From: Shewanella marinintestina
GTDB taxonomy: Bacteria > Pseudomonadota > Gammaproteobacteria > Enterobacterales > Shewanellaceae
Length of the DNA stretch: 64,000 nucleotides
Assembly: GCF_023283845.1 (NCBI RefSeq)
Contig: NZ_JAKILC010000007.1
Span: 62,001-126,000, forward strand
Direction: 5' to 3'
Of this stretch, positions 17,364-27,196 are shown piece by piece. The position numbers were made by a program, and so were the translations under genes. The notes beneath the pieces are model-generated. The model was not told the DNA's origin. It ran no database searches and worked only from the letters and a program-made list of their open reading frames with translations. Numbering within the stretch: the stretch's first letter is position 1; every line of letters begins with the position of its first letter.

Positions 17364-18857
17364 CTAACGTTTTTCCAAAGTCGCAATAGCTACTGTACCT
17401 TTAAGTGGAGCGAGTGAACGAGTTAGTTTTTGCGCGGCAATGAGTGCAACAACCTGCTCGTCTTCAAAGGCTAGATGGTTAAGTTGCATTGCTGGAGCTA
17501 AGCCAATGCCCGAGATTAGCTGACCGCTTGGTGAATAGACAATGCCTTGGCTAAATTGCAGCTGAATTCCGCTATTGGGTAAGGTGGCATAATAACGCGG
17601 ACTTAAGCTGCCACGAGTGGTTTCACCGATGAGCTCAACGTTAGGCCAATTGAGGGAAGCGAGTGCTATCCACTCACATTCTAGCTCGCAGCTAGAATCG
17701 ATTAATAACGTGAGCTTTTGCTGGCTGATTTCAGCAGAGTTTGGCGAGCTTTGATGTTGGCGCACTAAAAAGTCACTGAGGGCGCTATTTTGGTTTAGTG
17801 CATTGTTAAATCCGTGATTAAGCAGTCGAGATTGCTCAAAAAAACTCAGCTCTGCAATAGAGAAATATTGATTGGCAATATGCTCTGCCCTTGATGTAGC
17901 AAAACGTTTATAGCGCAGTAAGCCGATACTGGTAGATTGATTAGCTTGACCAAAATGACTCTGCAGCAACGCCATTAGTTGAGGCTGTGGCGACTTTATA
18001 GCGCGGATATCGAGTGTGAGTGGTGAGCGACTCTCCTGTTGGGAATATAGCTCTTTTTGAGCCAATAGATGAGATAGCTGTTTAATCGTTGCAGAGTCTA
18101 GCTCATCCTCAAAACGCAGAAGGTGATGCTCAGAATTAGCTATTGAGTGGCTTGGAGTAGATGCTGTAAAAGGTTGCAAGCCACCGGTATCAGACGATTC
18201 ATGAGCGAGTGTTAGTGTATGTTGCTCACTCACTTCACCATTACTGAGAGTTAGTACAACCTTTTTGTTAGCGGCAAGGCCGATGTCTTGGCGTAATTTA
18301 GTAATATGCTGAAGCCAATCAGTCTGGGCTTGAGCCGATTGCTTTAACGGATTGGCAAGATAAACTTGGGCGGCCTTTACCCAGCGGTTCATAGGAATAC
18401 CATCTATATGGGTTAGATAAGGTAAGTCTTCTGCCAATAGCTTTTTCTTGTTAGAAAAGGCGTGCCAGTGCTCTCCATCAAAGCGCAGAGCTAAAGGTAA
18501 AGTTACAGCTGTTTGTGTGCTGGATATCAGAGAGACGGAAGCGGCTGGATCATTAAGCTTACTTATCAGTTGCTGGAGCTGTTGCTCTAGCGCCGCTGCT
18601 GAGGTTTGTTTGCTTGCTGACCGCGTAAGCTTTTGGCTTTCAGTTTCAATGCGTTGTAAATCTTGCGGGCTGAGAACAGCAAAAGCTGATCGTTGCTTAA
18701 TCACGTCGACAAAAAACTGTATGTCTTGTTGGTATTGTTGGCGGTTTAATTGAGTGGCAAAAGTGCTTGGATAAAAAGCTAGATATAACAGCTGCACAAT
18801 ACTCACAAACATGAGTATTGTGAAAGCCGAAATCGTGCCCCTAAAGCTCAAAAGCAT
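17364..18857 (-). CDS. S41-like (tail-specific protease fold) membrane-anchored protein, probably inactive
   Basis: 497 residues with one N-terminal transmembrane anchor (residues 8-28) and a periplasmic body. The C-terminal 130 residues follow the S41 peptidase pattern: L-L-I-D-S-S-C (about 384-390), then G-E-T-T-R-G-S-L-S-P and the late S-G-Q-L-I-S-G-I-G-L-A-P. In active S41 enzymes the nucleophile lies in a C-V-S-A-C-E or T-A-S-A-x-E block. Here the equivalent reads C-E-L-E-C-E, with leucine where serine is expected, so catalysis is doubtful. A PDZ-like substrate region seems to lie before it. The start ATG at 18857 is the only upstream methionine. Confidence 0.7.
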   Translation of the reverse strand: MLLSFRGTISAFTILMFVSIVQLLYLAFYPSTFATQLNRQQYQQDIQFFVDVIKQRSAFAVLSPQDLQRIETESQKLTRSASKQTSAAALEQQLQQLISKLNDPAASVSLISSTQTAVTLPLALRFDGEHWHAFSNKKKLLAEDLPYLTHIDGIPMNRWVKAAQVYLANPLKQSAQAQTDWLQHITKLRQDIGLAANKKVVLTLSNGEVSEQHTLTLAHESSDTGGLQPFTASTPSHSIANSEHHLLRFEDELDSATIKQLSHLLAQKELYSQQESRSPLTLDIRAIKSPQPQLMALLQSHFGQANQSTSIGLLRYKRFATSRAEHIANQYFSIAELSFFEQSRLLNHGFNNALNQNSALSDFLVRQHQSSPNSAEISQQKLTLLIDSSCELECEWIALASLNWPNVELIGETTRGSLSPRYYATLPNSGIQLQFSQGIVYSPSGQLISGIGLAPAMQLNHLAFEDEQVVALIAAQKLTRSLAPLKGTVAIATLEKR

Positions 18858-18873
18858 AAACCATCCTTATTAT

Positions 18874-18904
18874 GCAAGCTTGGCGCACAGGCTTTCAAGC
18901 TTGC
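18874..18904. repeat. 9-bp inverted repeat between the S41-like gene and pldA
   Basis: GCAAGCTTG (18874-18882) and CAAGCTTGC (18896-18904) are perfect inverted copies with a 13-base loop. No strong T run follows on the minus strand. It could be a weak terminator after pldA or an operator before the S41-like gene. Confidence 0.35.
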
Positions 18905-18976
18905 TTTAGATGTGTTTTGGTATCGAGCTTTATGGCTACTGTATGATGCCCGTTAAAAGTTATGCTTACAGGCAAG

Positions 18977-19909
18977 CTACAGAATATCGTTAATTGAAAC
19001 CCCGATACCTATTCGTTGGTTATGTACATTGTAGTCGATTAAACTTTCACCGTAGCCATTAAAGTATTGGGTATAGACTCTTAAGTTACCTAAGATCGGG
19101 TAGCTCCAAGTAAACTCCACGGCGCCATAGTTAGGCTTTTGAATATAATTACGTAGCATGAGCGTAAAACGATGTTCATCTAAGCCGTACACTCCTGTGA
19201 ACTCTATATTGCCCATATAATCGGTAATATCAGGGTTATCATCACCGCGCGGCGATTCAGGAGTCTCTTTTTCGTCTTCAGGTATTCGCCACCAAGCTTT
19301 AGCCTCAAGAGCAAACGGACCGTTATCAAAGACCATCATACCGTAGAGACGGTTCCAACTGCGTGAGAGCGAACCTGACTGCCCATTAGACTGATGTACT
19401 GCGCCAACTCCCCAAAAAGAGTTGGTAAGAGGCCCCAGTTGCCAATCGTTTGTAAATACCATAAACACTTCTGGTTCATGGTTGGTTTCTCTAAACGGCG
19501 AAGAGATATCTTTGTTGTAAACCTGCCAATAAGATTGGTTAGTGTAGGCGGCAAATAGATGGCCATTATCACCAAACACATTATGCCAAAGTGGAAACTT
19601 AAAGCTGATTTGAAACTTGGCTTCCATATTATCTAAGGTAAAGGGTTGTTCCTCTTGCTGCTGTTCAAAAGGAGCCATATTTGGAGATTTGCTGTACGTC
19701 ACTGGCAGAATATAGTTCACTTTATGAGGTGTGATGACGTAGGGAAGATCTCCTGTGGCGCTTTCTTCCGAAATACGTTTATCAACTAATGACTCTTCAG
19801 CCTTAGGTTTGACCTCAATATCATCTTTATTGGTGTCAGTTTCATTTGCCTGTAACGCAAAAGTGCAGCAAAAGCTCAATGGCAGAATTAGCCAAGCTAG
19901 TTTGTTCAT
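18977..19909 (-). CDS. pldA: Outer membrane phospholipase A
   Basis: 310 residues from the ATG at 19909 (M-N-K-L-A-W); an upstream in-frame start at 19936 adds nine residues and fits a signal peptide less well. Signal peptide to about residue 21, an acidic linker, then a 12-strand OMPLA barrel. The catalytic triad is visible as His172-x-Ser174 in V-H-Q-S-N-G-Q and Asn186 in R-S-W-N-R; the 12-residue Ser-to-Asn spacing equals that of E. coli PldA (S144/N156). It hydrolyses phospholipids that have flipped into the outer leaflet, active as a calcium-bound dimer. Single minus-strand gene. Confidence 0.94.
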   Translation of the reverse strand: MNKLAWLILPLSFCCTFALQANETDTNKDDIEVKPKAEESLVDKRISEESATGDLPYVITPHKVNYILPVTYSKSPNMAPFEQQQEEQPFTLDNMEAKFQISFKFPLWHNVFGDNGHLFAAYTNQSYWQVYNKDISSPFRETNHEPEVFMVFTNDWQLGPLTNSFWGVGAVHQSNGQSGSLSRSWNRLYGMMVFDNGPFALEAKAWWRIPEDEKETPESPRGDDNPDITDYMGNIEFTGVYGLDEHRFTLMLRNYIQKPNYGAVEFTWSYPILGNLRVYTQYFNGYGESLIDYNVHNQRIGIGVSINDIL

Positions 19910-20321
19910 AACTATCCCTAAATCTAGCAATACCAAGCGTTATAAGCGTAAAACTACAGTCGTAGTAACAACAAAAAATAATCTGTAACTTATTAAGTGC
20001 TGTTTTATGTCCTTGCCTAAAAAAGCTGTAGCGACTTGTTTATTGTGATTGGTATCAACGCGGTTTTTAGTTTTCTATTGTGGGTAAAATATTCTACCTA
20101 GCTGGCACTTGCATTAACAGGGGTTTATCACTTCAGTAACATTGTTGCGGGGTAAAGTTGAATTGGATGGCAGCGGTTGCGGTGGTATCTTAGAGGCCTG
20201 TATTGAGAAATAACTATACCTAAATGCAATAAGTTAGTGCAAAACCGCACTGGGTTGCTCACTATTACGAACTGAATAAATAGAGCCTTAATATTTAACG
20301 TTTGTTAAACAATTACTTAGG

Positions 20322-20332
20322 TGGTCAGACTG
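20322..20332. promoter_or_regulatory. 11-mer shared with the pnt/cysJ region
   Basis: TGGTCAGACTG, identical to 7985-7995, is followed by GTC so that TGGTC is nearly repeated. It lies 126 bases before the cobA start. Candidate operator for sulfate assimilation, inferred from its presence at both cys loci only. Confidence 0.35.
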
Positions 20333-20361
20333 GTCGTTAACAATGAGTTGAATATTTCTAA

Positions 20362-20376
20362 ATAACAAAAAGTTAT
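20362..20376. promoter_or_regulatory. ATAAC-N5-GTTAT dyad upstream of cobA
   Basis: A perfect 5-5-5 dyad 81 bases before the cobA start. LysR-type activators such as CysB bind AT-rich interrupted dyads in such positions, so this is a candidate CysB site, not a demonstrated one. Confidence 0.35.
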
Positions 20377-20457
20377 AAAAAGTAATAATTATCTATTTAT
20401 TATGGAATAAGCAGGCAGCTATATTTCACTCTAACAAATTAGCAGTGGGGTAGCGGA

Positions 20458-21273
20458 ATGGAAATTGTAGCTTTACCTGGCCAAGCCAGTACAGGAAAGG
20501 TCTGGTTGGTAGGGGCTGGGCCTGGCGATGTCGATTTGCTGACCGTCAAGGCATACCGAGTGCTGCAAAATGCTGATGCTGTGTTATTCGATGCATTGGT
20601 AAGTGACGATATTCTCGCGCTCATTCCACCTCATGCAGAAAAAATTGCAGTGGGTAAGCGTGCTGGTAAGCATAGTGCAGCTCAGAGCGAAATTAATCAG
20701 CTGTTGGTGACTAAGGCATATACCCGCAAAAATGTAGTGCGACTTAAAGGTGGTGACCCGTTTATATTTGGCCGCGGTGGTGAAGAGTTAGAAACTATTG
20801 TCGCGGCAGGCGTGGACTTTGAAGTCGTGCCGGGTATTACGGCTGCAAGTGGTACCGCTGCTTATGCGGGTATTCCACTCACTCACCGTGATTACGCCCA
20901 AGGTGTGACGTTTATTACCGGCCATTGCAAGTTAGAAAGCAGACCGATGGACTGGCAGAGTTATGCCAACCCAAATAATACCTTAGTAGTTTATATGGGA
21001 ATATTGAATGCCAACTTGATTAAGCAAGGGTTGTTAGGTGCTGGCCGCATCGCAGCAACACCTGTGGCAATTGTCTCTAAAGCCACTACATCGAGTCAGC
21101 AAACCTTTATTGGTACGCTCGACAATATAGAACAATTAGCTAGCCACCCAGATTTAGTGATGCCAGCACTGATGGTCATTGGTGAGGTTGTTGAACTCGC
21201 CGACACGCTTAATTGGTTTACACCCCAATCAAACCAAATTAAGACCACTGAATTAGCTGCACAACTTAAATAA
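20458..21273 (+). CDS. cobA: Uroporphyrinogen-III C-methyltransferase (siroheme pathway)
   Basis: 271 residues. SAM-dependent SUMT that makes precorrin-2 on the way to siroheme. Motifs: V-G-A-G-P-G-D-V-D-L-L-T-V-K-A near the start, G-K-R-A-G-K-H, R-L-K-G-G-D-P-F-I-F-G-R-G-G-E-E and V-V-P-G-I-T-A-A-S-G. It lacks the N-terminal dehydrogenase/ferrochelatase half of E. coli CysG, so precorrin-2 oxidation and iron insertion must be encoded elsewhere. It heads the cys operon, 26 bases before cysD; the product siroheme is needed by CysI. Often annotated as cysG or cobA. Confidence 0.95.
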   Translation: MEIVALPGQASTGKVWLVGAGPGDVDLLTVKAYRVLQNADAVLFDALVSDDILALIPPHAEKIAVGKRAGKHSAAQSEINQLLVTKAYTRKNVVRLKGGDPFIFGRGGEELETIVAAGVDFEVVPGITAASGTAAYAGIPLTHRDYAQGVTFITGHCKLESRPMDWQSYANPNNTLVVYMGILNANLIKQGLLGAGRIAATPVAIVSKATTSSQQTFIGTLDNIEQLASHPDLVMPALMVIGEVVELADTLNWFTPQSNQIKTTELAAQLK

Positions 21274-21299
21274 TTGATTGAAGAATACGGAGAATTAGC

Positions 21300-22208
21300 A
21301 TGGCCACGAAAGAGTTAAGCCATTTGCAACAACTGGAAGCTGAGAGCATTCAAATCATTCGTGAAGTGGCGGCTGAGTTTGATAATCCTGTCATGATGTA
21401 TTCCATCGGTAAGGACTCTTCTGTGATGCTTCATTTGGCTCGCAAAGCATTCTACCCAGGAAAGATCCCGTTTCCATTATTGCATGTCGATACTGACTGG
21501 AAATTTAAAGAGATGATCGCATTTCGCGATGCTCAAGCTAAAGAGTTTGGTTTTGATCTGTTGATCCACAAAAATCCTGAAGGCCTAGCGTTGGGAATTA
21601 ATCCATTTGAACATGGAAGTGCCAAGCACACAGATATTATGAAGACCCAAGGCTTAAAGCAGGCGCTTAATCAATATGGATTTGATGCCGCATTTGGTGG
21701 GGCGCGTCGCGATGAAGAAAAATCACGAGCTAAAGAGCGTGTCTATTCATTTCGCGATAAACACCATACCTGGGACCCTAAGAATCAACGTCCAGAGTTA
21801 TGGCGGACATACAACGGCGCAGTAAATAAAGGCGAAAGTATTCGTGTCTTCCCGCTTTCAAATTGGACTGAACTGGATATTTGGCAGTACATCTATCAGG
21901 AAAATATCCAGCTAGTGCCACTGTACTTTGCTCAAAAACGCCCGGTGGTTGAACGTGACGGCATGATGATTATGGTTGATGACGAAAGAATGCCGCTAGC
22001 TGAAGGCGAAACACCGAAGGAGGAGTTGGTACGTTTTAGAACCTTAGGTTGTTACCCACTTACAGCAGCGATGCATTCAGAAGCGGACACGTTAGAAAAG
22101 ATTATCGAAGAGATGCTACTGACTCGTTCGAGTGAACGACAAGGCCGACTTATTGACTCAGACCAAAGCGCGTCAATGGAACTGAAAAAACGTCAGGGGT
22201 ACTTCTAA
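21300..22208 (+). CDS. cysD: Sulfate adenylyltransferase subunit 2 (small)
   Basis: 302 residues, normal length. It makes APS from sulfate and ATP together with the CysN GTPase. The PP-loop reads [14 protein letters not shown] (S-G-G-K-D-S variant), followed by H-V-D-T-D-W-K-F and [14 protein letters not shown]. It ends in R-Q-G-R-x-I-D-x-D-Q-S-A-S-M-E-x-K-K-R-Q-G-Y-F, the family C-terminus. An AGGAG-like GGAG precedes the ATG at 21300. Confidence 0.98.
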   Translation: MATKELSHLQQLEAESIQIIREVAAEFDNPVMMYSIGKDSSVMLHLARKAFYPGKIPFPLLHVDTDWKFKEMIAFRDAQAKEFGFDLLIHKNPEGLALGINPFEHGSAKHTDIMKTQGLKQALNQYGFDAAFGGARRDEEKSRAKERVYSFRDKHHTWDPKNQRPELWRTYNGAVNKGESIRVFPLSNWTELDIWQYIYQENIQLVPLYFAQKRPVVERDGMMIMVDDERMPLAEGETPKEELVRFRTLGCYPLTAAMHSEADTLEKIIEEMLLTRSSERQGRLIDSDQSASMELKKRQGYF

Positions 22209-22254
22209 ACCAGCCCGTAGGGACGGTTTGAATACAGAATTCTAAGGAATCATT

Positions 22255-23694
22255 ATGAACCAAGCAGTAAATAACAACACACGCCTGGCGGCAGAACTTG
22301 AAGATTTAGGCGTAAAAGAATACCTGTCACTGCAGCAACATAAAGGCTTATTACGCTTTTTAACTTGTGGCAGTGTTGATGACGGTAAAAGTACTTTAAT
22401 CGGACGTTTACTTCACGATAGTGCACAAATATATGAAGACCAGCTAGCAAGCTTAAAGAATGACAGTGCCAAGCTAGGCACAACTGGCGAAGAAGTTGAT
22501 TTAGCCTTGTTAGTGGACGGCCTGCAAGCAGAGCGTGAGCAGGGGATCACCATTGACGTGGCTTACCGTTATTTCTCAAGTGACAAGCGCAAGTTCATTA
22601 TTGCCGATACGCCGGGCCATGAGCAGTACACTCGAAATATGGCAACAGGTGCTTCAACGTGTGATTTAGCCGTGTTGTTAGTCGATGCGCGGTATGGAGT
22701 GCAAACTCAAACTCGCCGCCATGCTTTTATTGCGTCACAGCTTGGTATTCGTCACTTCGTGGTTGCGATTAATAAAATGGACTTACTTGGCTTTGATGAA
22801 AAAGTCTTTAATAACATTCAAGCTGAGTTTGCTGCTTTTGCAGAGCAGTTAGGTGATATTGATATTCGTTATGTGCCGCTTTCAGCACTTAAAGGCGACA
22901 ATGTTGTTGATGCAAGTAGCCAAACTCCTTGGTATAACGGCGGCACACTGCTACAGCTTTTAGAAACGATAGATACCCGCCGTGAGCTTACTAGCCTACC
23001 TGTGCGTTTTCCGGTGCAATATGTGCAACGCCCAGATCTCGATTTTCGGGGCTTTTCAGGCACGCTGGCATCTGGTGTGATTAATGTAGGTGACGAGCTA
23101 GTCGCACTACCTTCAGGTAAGCGCAGTAAAGTCGCGCGTATTGTGACATTTGATGGTGATCTTGAGCAAGCTATAGCAGGCCAGGCGGTCACCTTAACCC
23201 TTGAAGATGAAATTGACATCTCAAGAGGTGACTTATTATCTCAAGTAGAAAATGCGCCAGCGATTGCCAACCACGTTAGTGCAGACATTGCTTGGATGGA
23301 TGAGAAACCACTGCAATTGAATCAACTTTATGATTTAAAAGTTGCGGGTAAAAAGCTACAAGCCAGCGTGGTTAAAATAGAGTATGTTGTTGATGTTAAT
23401 ACGTTAGATCGTAACGAAGGCGACAGTATTGGTCTTAATGACATGGCACGCGTAACACTTGAGCTAAATGAATCAATTGCCATTGACCCATATACCTTAG
23501 TGAGAGACACAGGCGGCATGATCTTGATTGATCGTTTGTCGAATGCAACCGTTGCGGCAGTTATGGCTGTATCTAGTTCTAAAGAGCTTAAAGAAGTACA
23601 GCAATATAGCGATTTTGAACTTGAGCTTAACGCGTTAATTCGTAAGCAATATCCTCATTGGCAAGCAATTGATATTAGTAAAGTAGAAGGTTAA
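22255..23694 (+). CDS. cysN: Sulfate adenylyltransferase subunit 1 (GTPase)
   Basis: 479 residues. EF-Tu-like GTPase that drives APS synthesis by CysD. P-loop G-S-V-D-D-G-K-S-T near residue 40, switch block [22 protein letters not shown], and N-K-M-D-L. It ends without an APS kinase domain, so it is the stand-alone CysN type, with cysC separate at 25.5 kb. AAGGAA before the ATG. The stop is two bases before the GTG of the permease. Confidence 0.98.
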   Translation: MNQAVNNNTRLAAELEDLGVKEYLSLQQHKGLLRFLTCGSVDDGKSTLIGRLLHDSAQIYEDQLASLKNDSAKLGTTGEEVDLALLVDGLQAEREQGITIDVAYRYFSSDKRKFIIADTPGHEQYTRNMATGASTCDLAVLLVDARYGVQTQTRRHAFIASQLGIRHFVVAINKMDLLGFDEKVFNNIQAEFAAFAEQLGDIDIRYVPLSALKGDNVVDASSQTPWYNGGTLLQLLETIDTRRELTSLPVRFPVQYVQRPDLDFRGFSGTLASGVINVGDELVALPSGKRSKVARIVTFDGDLEQAIAGQAVTLTLEDEIDISRGDLLSQVENAPAIANHVSADIAWMDEKPLQLNQLYDLKVAGKKLQASVVKIEYVVDVNTLDRNEGDSIGLNDMARVTLELNESIAIDPYTLVRDTGGMILIDRLSNATVAAVMAVSSSKELKEVQQYSDFELELNALIRKQYPHWQAIDISKVEG

Positions 23695-23696
23695 CC

Positions 23697-25421
23697 GTGG
23701 TTGATTTGTGGGTGTTATCGTGCATTTTATTTGCTTTAGTCGTGGCCTTAATGGCTGGACTATGGACACCTGCGGCGCTGTTTTTTATAGCGTCACTCAC
23801 CACCTACTTGTTAGGAATGGTTGAGCTTGAAACAGCGCTGTCGAGTTTTACCAATGCCAGCTTAGTCACTTTAGTGCTGCTAATTATGTCTACGGCGGCA
23901 CTCGAAAAGACCTCAATGCTGGGTAAGTTAAGCCAGATGGTGGGCCGTGGCTCATTGGCATCGACCTTAGCTAAATTGGGGTTATCGACGGCGCTACTAT
24001 CATCTTTTACTAACAATACAGCGGTTGTAGCCTCACTCATTGGTGTGGTGCGCCGCAATCAAGCTCATGCGCCAGCTAAATTATTGTTGCCTTTGTCTTA
24101 CGCGGCAATTTTAGGCGGTACGCTGACGTTAATCGGTACGTCAACTAACTTGATTGTTAACTCATTTGTTGAAAATGCCGGACTTGAGCCTTTAGGTTTC
24201 TTCGAGTTTTCTCTTATCGGTATTGTGATTGTTGTCGCAGGTGTTGGTTTACTGGTTTTATTGGCTAATTGGTTACCTGATAGACGTGAAGATAATGCCG
24301 AGGAAACCTTGCCTTATTTACTTGAGGCTAGGGTCGCTAAAGAATCGTTATTGATAGGAAAAAGCGTACAAGATAACCGTTTACGTGCTCTTAAGAAGCT
24401 GTATTTGGTTGAGCTTGAACGGAGTGGGATCCGCATCTGCCCAGTACCACCGCATTTAGTCTTGCAAAGTGAAGATGTGCTGCGTTTTAGTGGCGCGGTC
24501 GAGTCGGTCGAATTACTGCATCAATTTGACGGTCTAGAGTGGTTTGGTAAGCAACAAGCTAAAGGTCAGAATCTGATTGAAGCAGTGCTGGCACCAAGCT
24601 CTACTTTAGTTGGTCGCTCATTAAAAGAGTCGACCTTTAGGGAAAAATTTGATGGTGCAGTATTAGCGATTCGTCGTGGGCATCAGCCATTGAAGGGCGG
24701 ATTAGGTGATATTGAACTGCAAGCTGGAGATGTATTGCTAATCACTCCAGGTGATAGCTTTAGTCGCAATACTAAATTGGCGTCAGAGTTTGCTGCTGTG
24801 AGCGGTCTGGATCTAAGTGTTCGTTTAGACACCAGGCGCAGTCAGTGGGTGCTAGGAGGGTTCCTGCTGACTATTTTAGCCAGCTTAACCGGAGTTTTAC
24901 CTCTGGTAAAAGGGCTTGTTTTACTGCTGATGAGTTATATTGCCATAGGTGCAGTTAGCCTGGCAGAGTTAAAGCGGCGCTTCCCGTTTGAGTTAGTGGT
25001 CATTGTAGGTAGTGCCTTAAGTTTGGCCAATTTAATGTTATCAACCGGACTTGCAGATGATATCGCTGCATTTATTCTAGGGGCAATTAATGGCTACGGA
25101 GTATTTGCAGCTTTTGTGGCTGTTTACCTATTAACCCTGTTACTGACTGAACTTATTACCAATAATGCGGCGGCAGCGCTATCTTTCCCTGTCGCTTACG
25201 CCATTGCAATGAATTATGGCGTCGATACTCGGCCATTTATATTAGCAGTGGTTTTTGGCGCGAGTGCGAGCTTTATTTCGCCTTATGGTTATCAAACTAA
25301 TTTGATGGTTTATAACGCAGGTAATTATCGATTTAGTGATTTTGTTAGGCTGGGCTTGCCGTTGTCTTTACTGTATTCGGCAATCGTCTTGTTAATGGTT
25401 CCAGCCTTATTTCCATTTTAA
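23697..25421 (+). CDS. SLC13-family permease with paired TrkA-C domains, probable sulfate transporter
   Basis: 574 residues starting with GTG at 23697, two bases after the cysN stop. The layout is that of SAC1/YfbS-like anion permeases: about five N-terminal helices with S-F-T-N-N-T-A-V-V-A and L-I-G-T-S-T-N-L-I-V, then two RCK_C/TrkA_C regulatory domains (about residues 215-370), then a second helix bundle with E-L-I-T-N-N-A-A-A-A-L and F-I-S-P-Y-G-Y-Q-T-N. The duplicated T-N-N-x-A/S-T-N motifs are substrate-site hairpins of the divalent anion/Na+ symporter superfamily. Its place between cysN and cysC makes sulfate the likely substrate (inference). Confidence 0.88.
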   Translation: MVDLWVLSCILFALVVALMAGLWTPAALFFIASLTTYLLGMVELETALSSFTNASLVTLVLLIMSTAALEKTSMLGKLSQMVGRGSLASTLAKLGLSTALLSSFTNNTAVVASLIGVVRRNQAHAPAKLLLPLSYAAILGGTLTLIGTSTNLIVNSFVENAGLEPLGFFEFSLIGIVIVVAGVGLLVLLANWLPDRREDNAEETLPYLLEARVAKESLLIGKSVQDNRLRALKKLYLVELERSGIRICPVPPHLVLQSEDVLRFSGAVESVELLHQFDGLEWFGKQQAKGQNLIEAVLAPSSTLVGRSLKESTFREKFDGAVLAIRRGHQPLKGGLGDIELQAGDVLLITPGDSFSRNTKLASEFAAVSGLDLSVRLDTRRSQWVLGGFLLTILASLTGVLPLVKGLVLLLMSYIAIGAVSLAELKRRFPFELVVIVGSALSLANLMLSTGLADDIAAFILGAINGYGVFAAFVAVYLLTLLLTELITNNAAAALSFPVAYAIAMNYGVDTRPFILAVVFGASASFISPYGYQTNLMVYNAGNYRFSDFVRLGLPLSLLYSAIVLLMVPALFPF

Positions 25422-25513
25422 TTTAACCTGCTTTTATGGCGGGTATTTACCTAGGCAGCAGTAGTGCGGTGTTATCAATACCTCACTGTGAAGATTAGAT
25501 TTTAGGAGTTTTT

Positions 25514-26131
25514 ATGTCTGATATTGTTTGGCACCAACATAGTATTGATAAACAGTCGCGTGCGGATCAGAAAGGGCAAAATCCTATTTTGTTATGGTTC
25601 ACTGGACTTTCAGGATCGGGTAAATCGACACTCGCAGGCGCACTAGAGCGTGCCTTATTTGATGCGGGCTTTCATACCTACTTACTCGATGGCGATAATG
25701 TACGTCATGGCTTGTGTAAAGACTTAGGTTTTAGTAGTGAAGATCGTGACGAAAACCTGCGTCGCGTCGGTGAAGTCGCTAAACTGATGGTAGATGCAGG
25801 TCTGGTTGTTCTGTCTGCATTTATCTCGCCGACACGTGAAGAGCGTGAGCGCGTGCGAGCATTATTTGATGCCGGCCAATTTATTGAAGTACATGTTTCA
25901 ACACCTCTTGAGGTGTGTGAGGCGCGAGACCCCAAAGGCCTCTATAGCAAAGCACGAGCAGGCGAAATAGCCAACTTTACCGGGATCTCTGCTCCCTATG
26001 AGGTGCCTGCGGCGGCCGAACTGACTATCGATACCAGCAAGGGCGATTTGGCGACTCAAGTTAGTGCGCTACTAGATTACTTAGTTGCTATTCAGGTTAT
26101 TGATTTAGATAAGTTAAAAGCGGCTGTATAA
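25514..26131 (+). CDS. cysC: Adenylylsulfate (APS) kinase
   Basis: 205 residues. Phosphorylates APS to PAPS for CysH. Walker [10 protein letters not shown] at about residues 33-41, then [16 protein letters not shown], the P-T-R-E-E-R lid-region motif and D-P-K-G-L-Y. Preceded by TTTAGGAG. It lies 92 bases after the permease and is last in the cobA-cysD-cysN-permease-cysC run, closed by a terminator. Confidence 0.97.
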   Translation: MSDIVWHQHSIDKQSRADQKGQNPILLWFTGLSGSGKSTLAGALERALFDAGFHTYLLDGDNVRHGLCKDLGFSSEDRDENLRRVGEVAKLMVDAGLVVLSAFISPTREERERVRALFDAGQFIEVHVSTPLEVCEARDPKGLYSKARAGEIANFTGISAPYEVPAAAELTIDTSKGDLATQVSALLDYLVAIQVIDLDKLKAAV

Positions 26132-26163
26132 CTTTATTCGACTAGGGTTATAGCTAGACGAGC

Positions 26164-26197
26164 TAAATGCGATACTGTAATGGTGTCGCATTTTTTA
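26164..26197 (+). terminator. Intrinsic terminator of the cys operon
   Basis: AAATGCGA (26165-26172) pairs with TCGCATTT (26186-26193), continuing into a T tract. Confidence 0.8.
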
Positions 26198-26239
26198 TTG
26201 GCCTAGTTTCGGAACGGTTAATCGCAGCGATTGACAGCA

Positions 26240-27097
26240 TTAATCAATTTTAAAGTCGTGTGAGAATAAAGCTTTCATCGCTTTGATATAGCTCTTATCG
26301 GTATTAAAGTGAATCAACTGAGCAAGCTCATCCCCAATGGGCGTAAAACGGTAGTAGCTGAAGAAAAGTTGACCGCTTTTTGGCGTTAGCCTTAACTTAA
26401 TATCACTCAGTGAAAAATGAATCGGGGTTTTATTGCTAAGTAGCCCAGTCTCTAGTTCACTGCGGTGTAAGATCCCCGCTTCGACTAAGGTCAGAATATT
26501 GGAGTAAGGCAGGCCAAACTGGGATAAACCTATGCTGGTGGAGTTCGCTTTTTTAAATAACTGACTCAAGCCTCCAGCATACTTAAAACCAATGATTAGC
26601 TTAAGCCGAGTTTCATTGTTGACTAACACAGACATGCCTAAAGCTTTTTCTAAAATCTGCGCTTCTTTATGAGTAAGTTGCTTAAGTGTGCTTAATGTAC
26701 GTAAGCTAAAGTGGCCTGGAGAGGTGATTTCATTGGCTAAGATCCGACCCCATAGTTCTTGCATTTTTCGGTTGTGGATTTGTTCTGCTAGTTGAAAAAA
26801 CTGATGAGCCCAATCAGGATCTAGATCAACACCAGTCACATCGGAGGGAGTATGACTGATAGCAATCTTATAAATAGTCTCTAGGTTTTGTTGATACTGA
26901 CAAGCTTGTTTTTGCGCCCTAAATGCGGCGCGTTCACCAATTGAAGCATTGCTAGCACGGTAATCGTCTTCACTAGCTAAGCCTAACATTTTACCCAGTA
27001 ACAAGGCTTTTTTACGGGCTGATGGATCAGCCGTTTTATTGCTGTCTTGGGCCGTTTGTTTTATTGGGGCACTGTTATCTGAGACAGTTTCAACCAT
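26240..27097 (-). CDS. TIGR03899/DUF2806-like protein of unknown function
   Basis: 285 residues, soluble, no signal peptide. The centre reads D-P-D-W-A-H-Q-F-F-Q-L-A-E-Q-I-H-N-R-K-M-Q, then L-W-G-R-I-L-A-N-E-I-T-S-P-G-H-F-S-L-R-T-L. This is the arrangement I associate with TIGR03899 and the related DUF2806 family (residues involved in a short helical domain preceding a winged-helix-like region). The N-terminal 30 residues are low-complexity and polar. The function is not known. It is a single gene; a perfect 33-base hairpin lies upstream. Confidence 0.75.
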   Translation of the reverse strand: MVETVSDNSAPIKQTAQDSNKTADPSARKKALLLGKMLGLASEDDYRASNASIGERAAFRAQKQACQYQQNLETIYKIAISHTPSDVTGVDLDPDWAHQFFQLAEQIHNRKMQELWGRILANEITSPGHFSLRTLSTLKQLTHKEAQILEKALGMSVLVNNETRLKLIIGFKYAGGLSQLFKKANSTSIGLSQFGLPYSNILTLVEAGILHRSELETGLLSNKTPIHFSLSDIKLRLTPKSGQLFFSYYRFTPIGDELAQLIHFNTDKSYIKAMKALFSHDFKID

Positions 27098-27196
27098 GCT
27101 GTATTGCCACTCTTTTTTGTTAATTATTTATCTCGCGCAGATGAGTATGCTCTGCGCTAGGTTAACCTAATATATGCCTTAGATTGTCTGCAACAC

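Larger units (their letters stand above)
19937..20457. other. Intergenic region upstream of the cobA-cysDN operon
   Basis: About 520 bases between pldA and cobA, with no plausible gene. The half nearest cobA is AT-rich and holds the shared 11-mer (20322) and an ATAAC-N5-GTTAT dyad (20362). No confident -10/-35 pair was assigned. Confidence 0.5.

Noticed and set aside
18448-18753. 101-residue plus-strand ORF inside the S41-like gene
   Set aside because: Cys/Ser/Leu-rich composition of an antisense frame; no ribosome site or motif.
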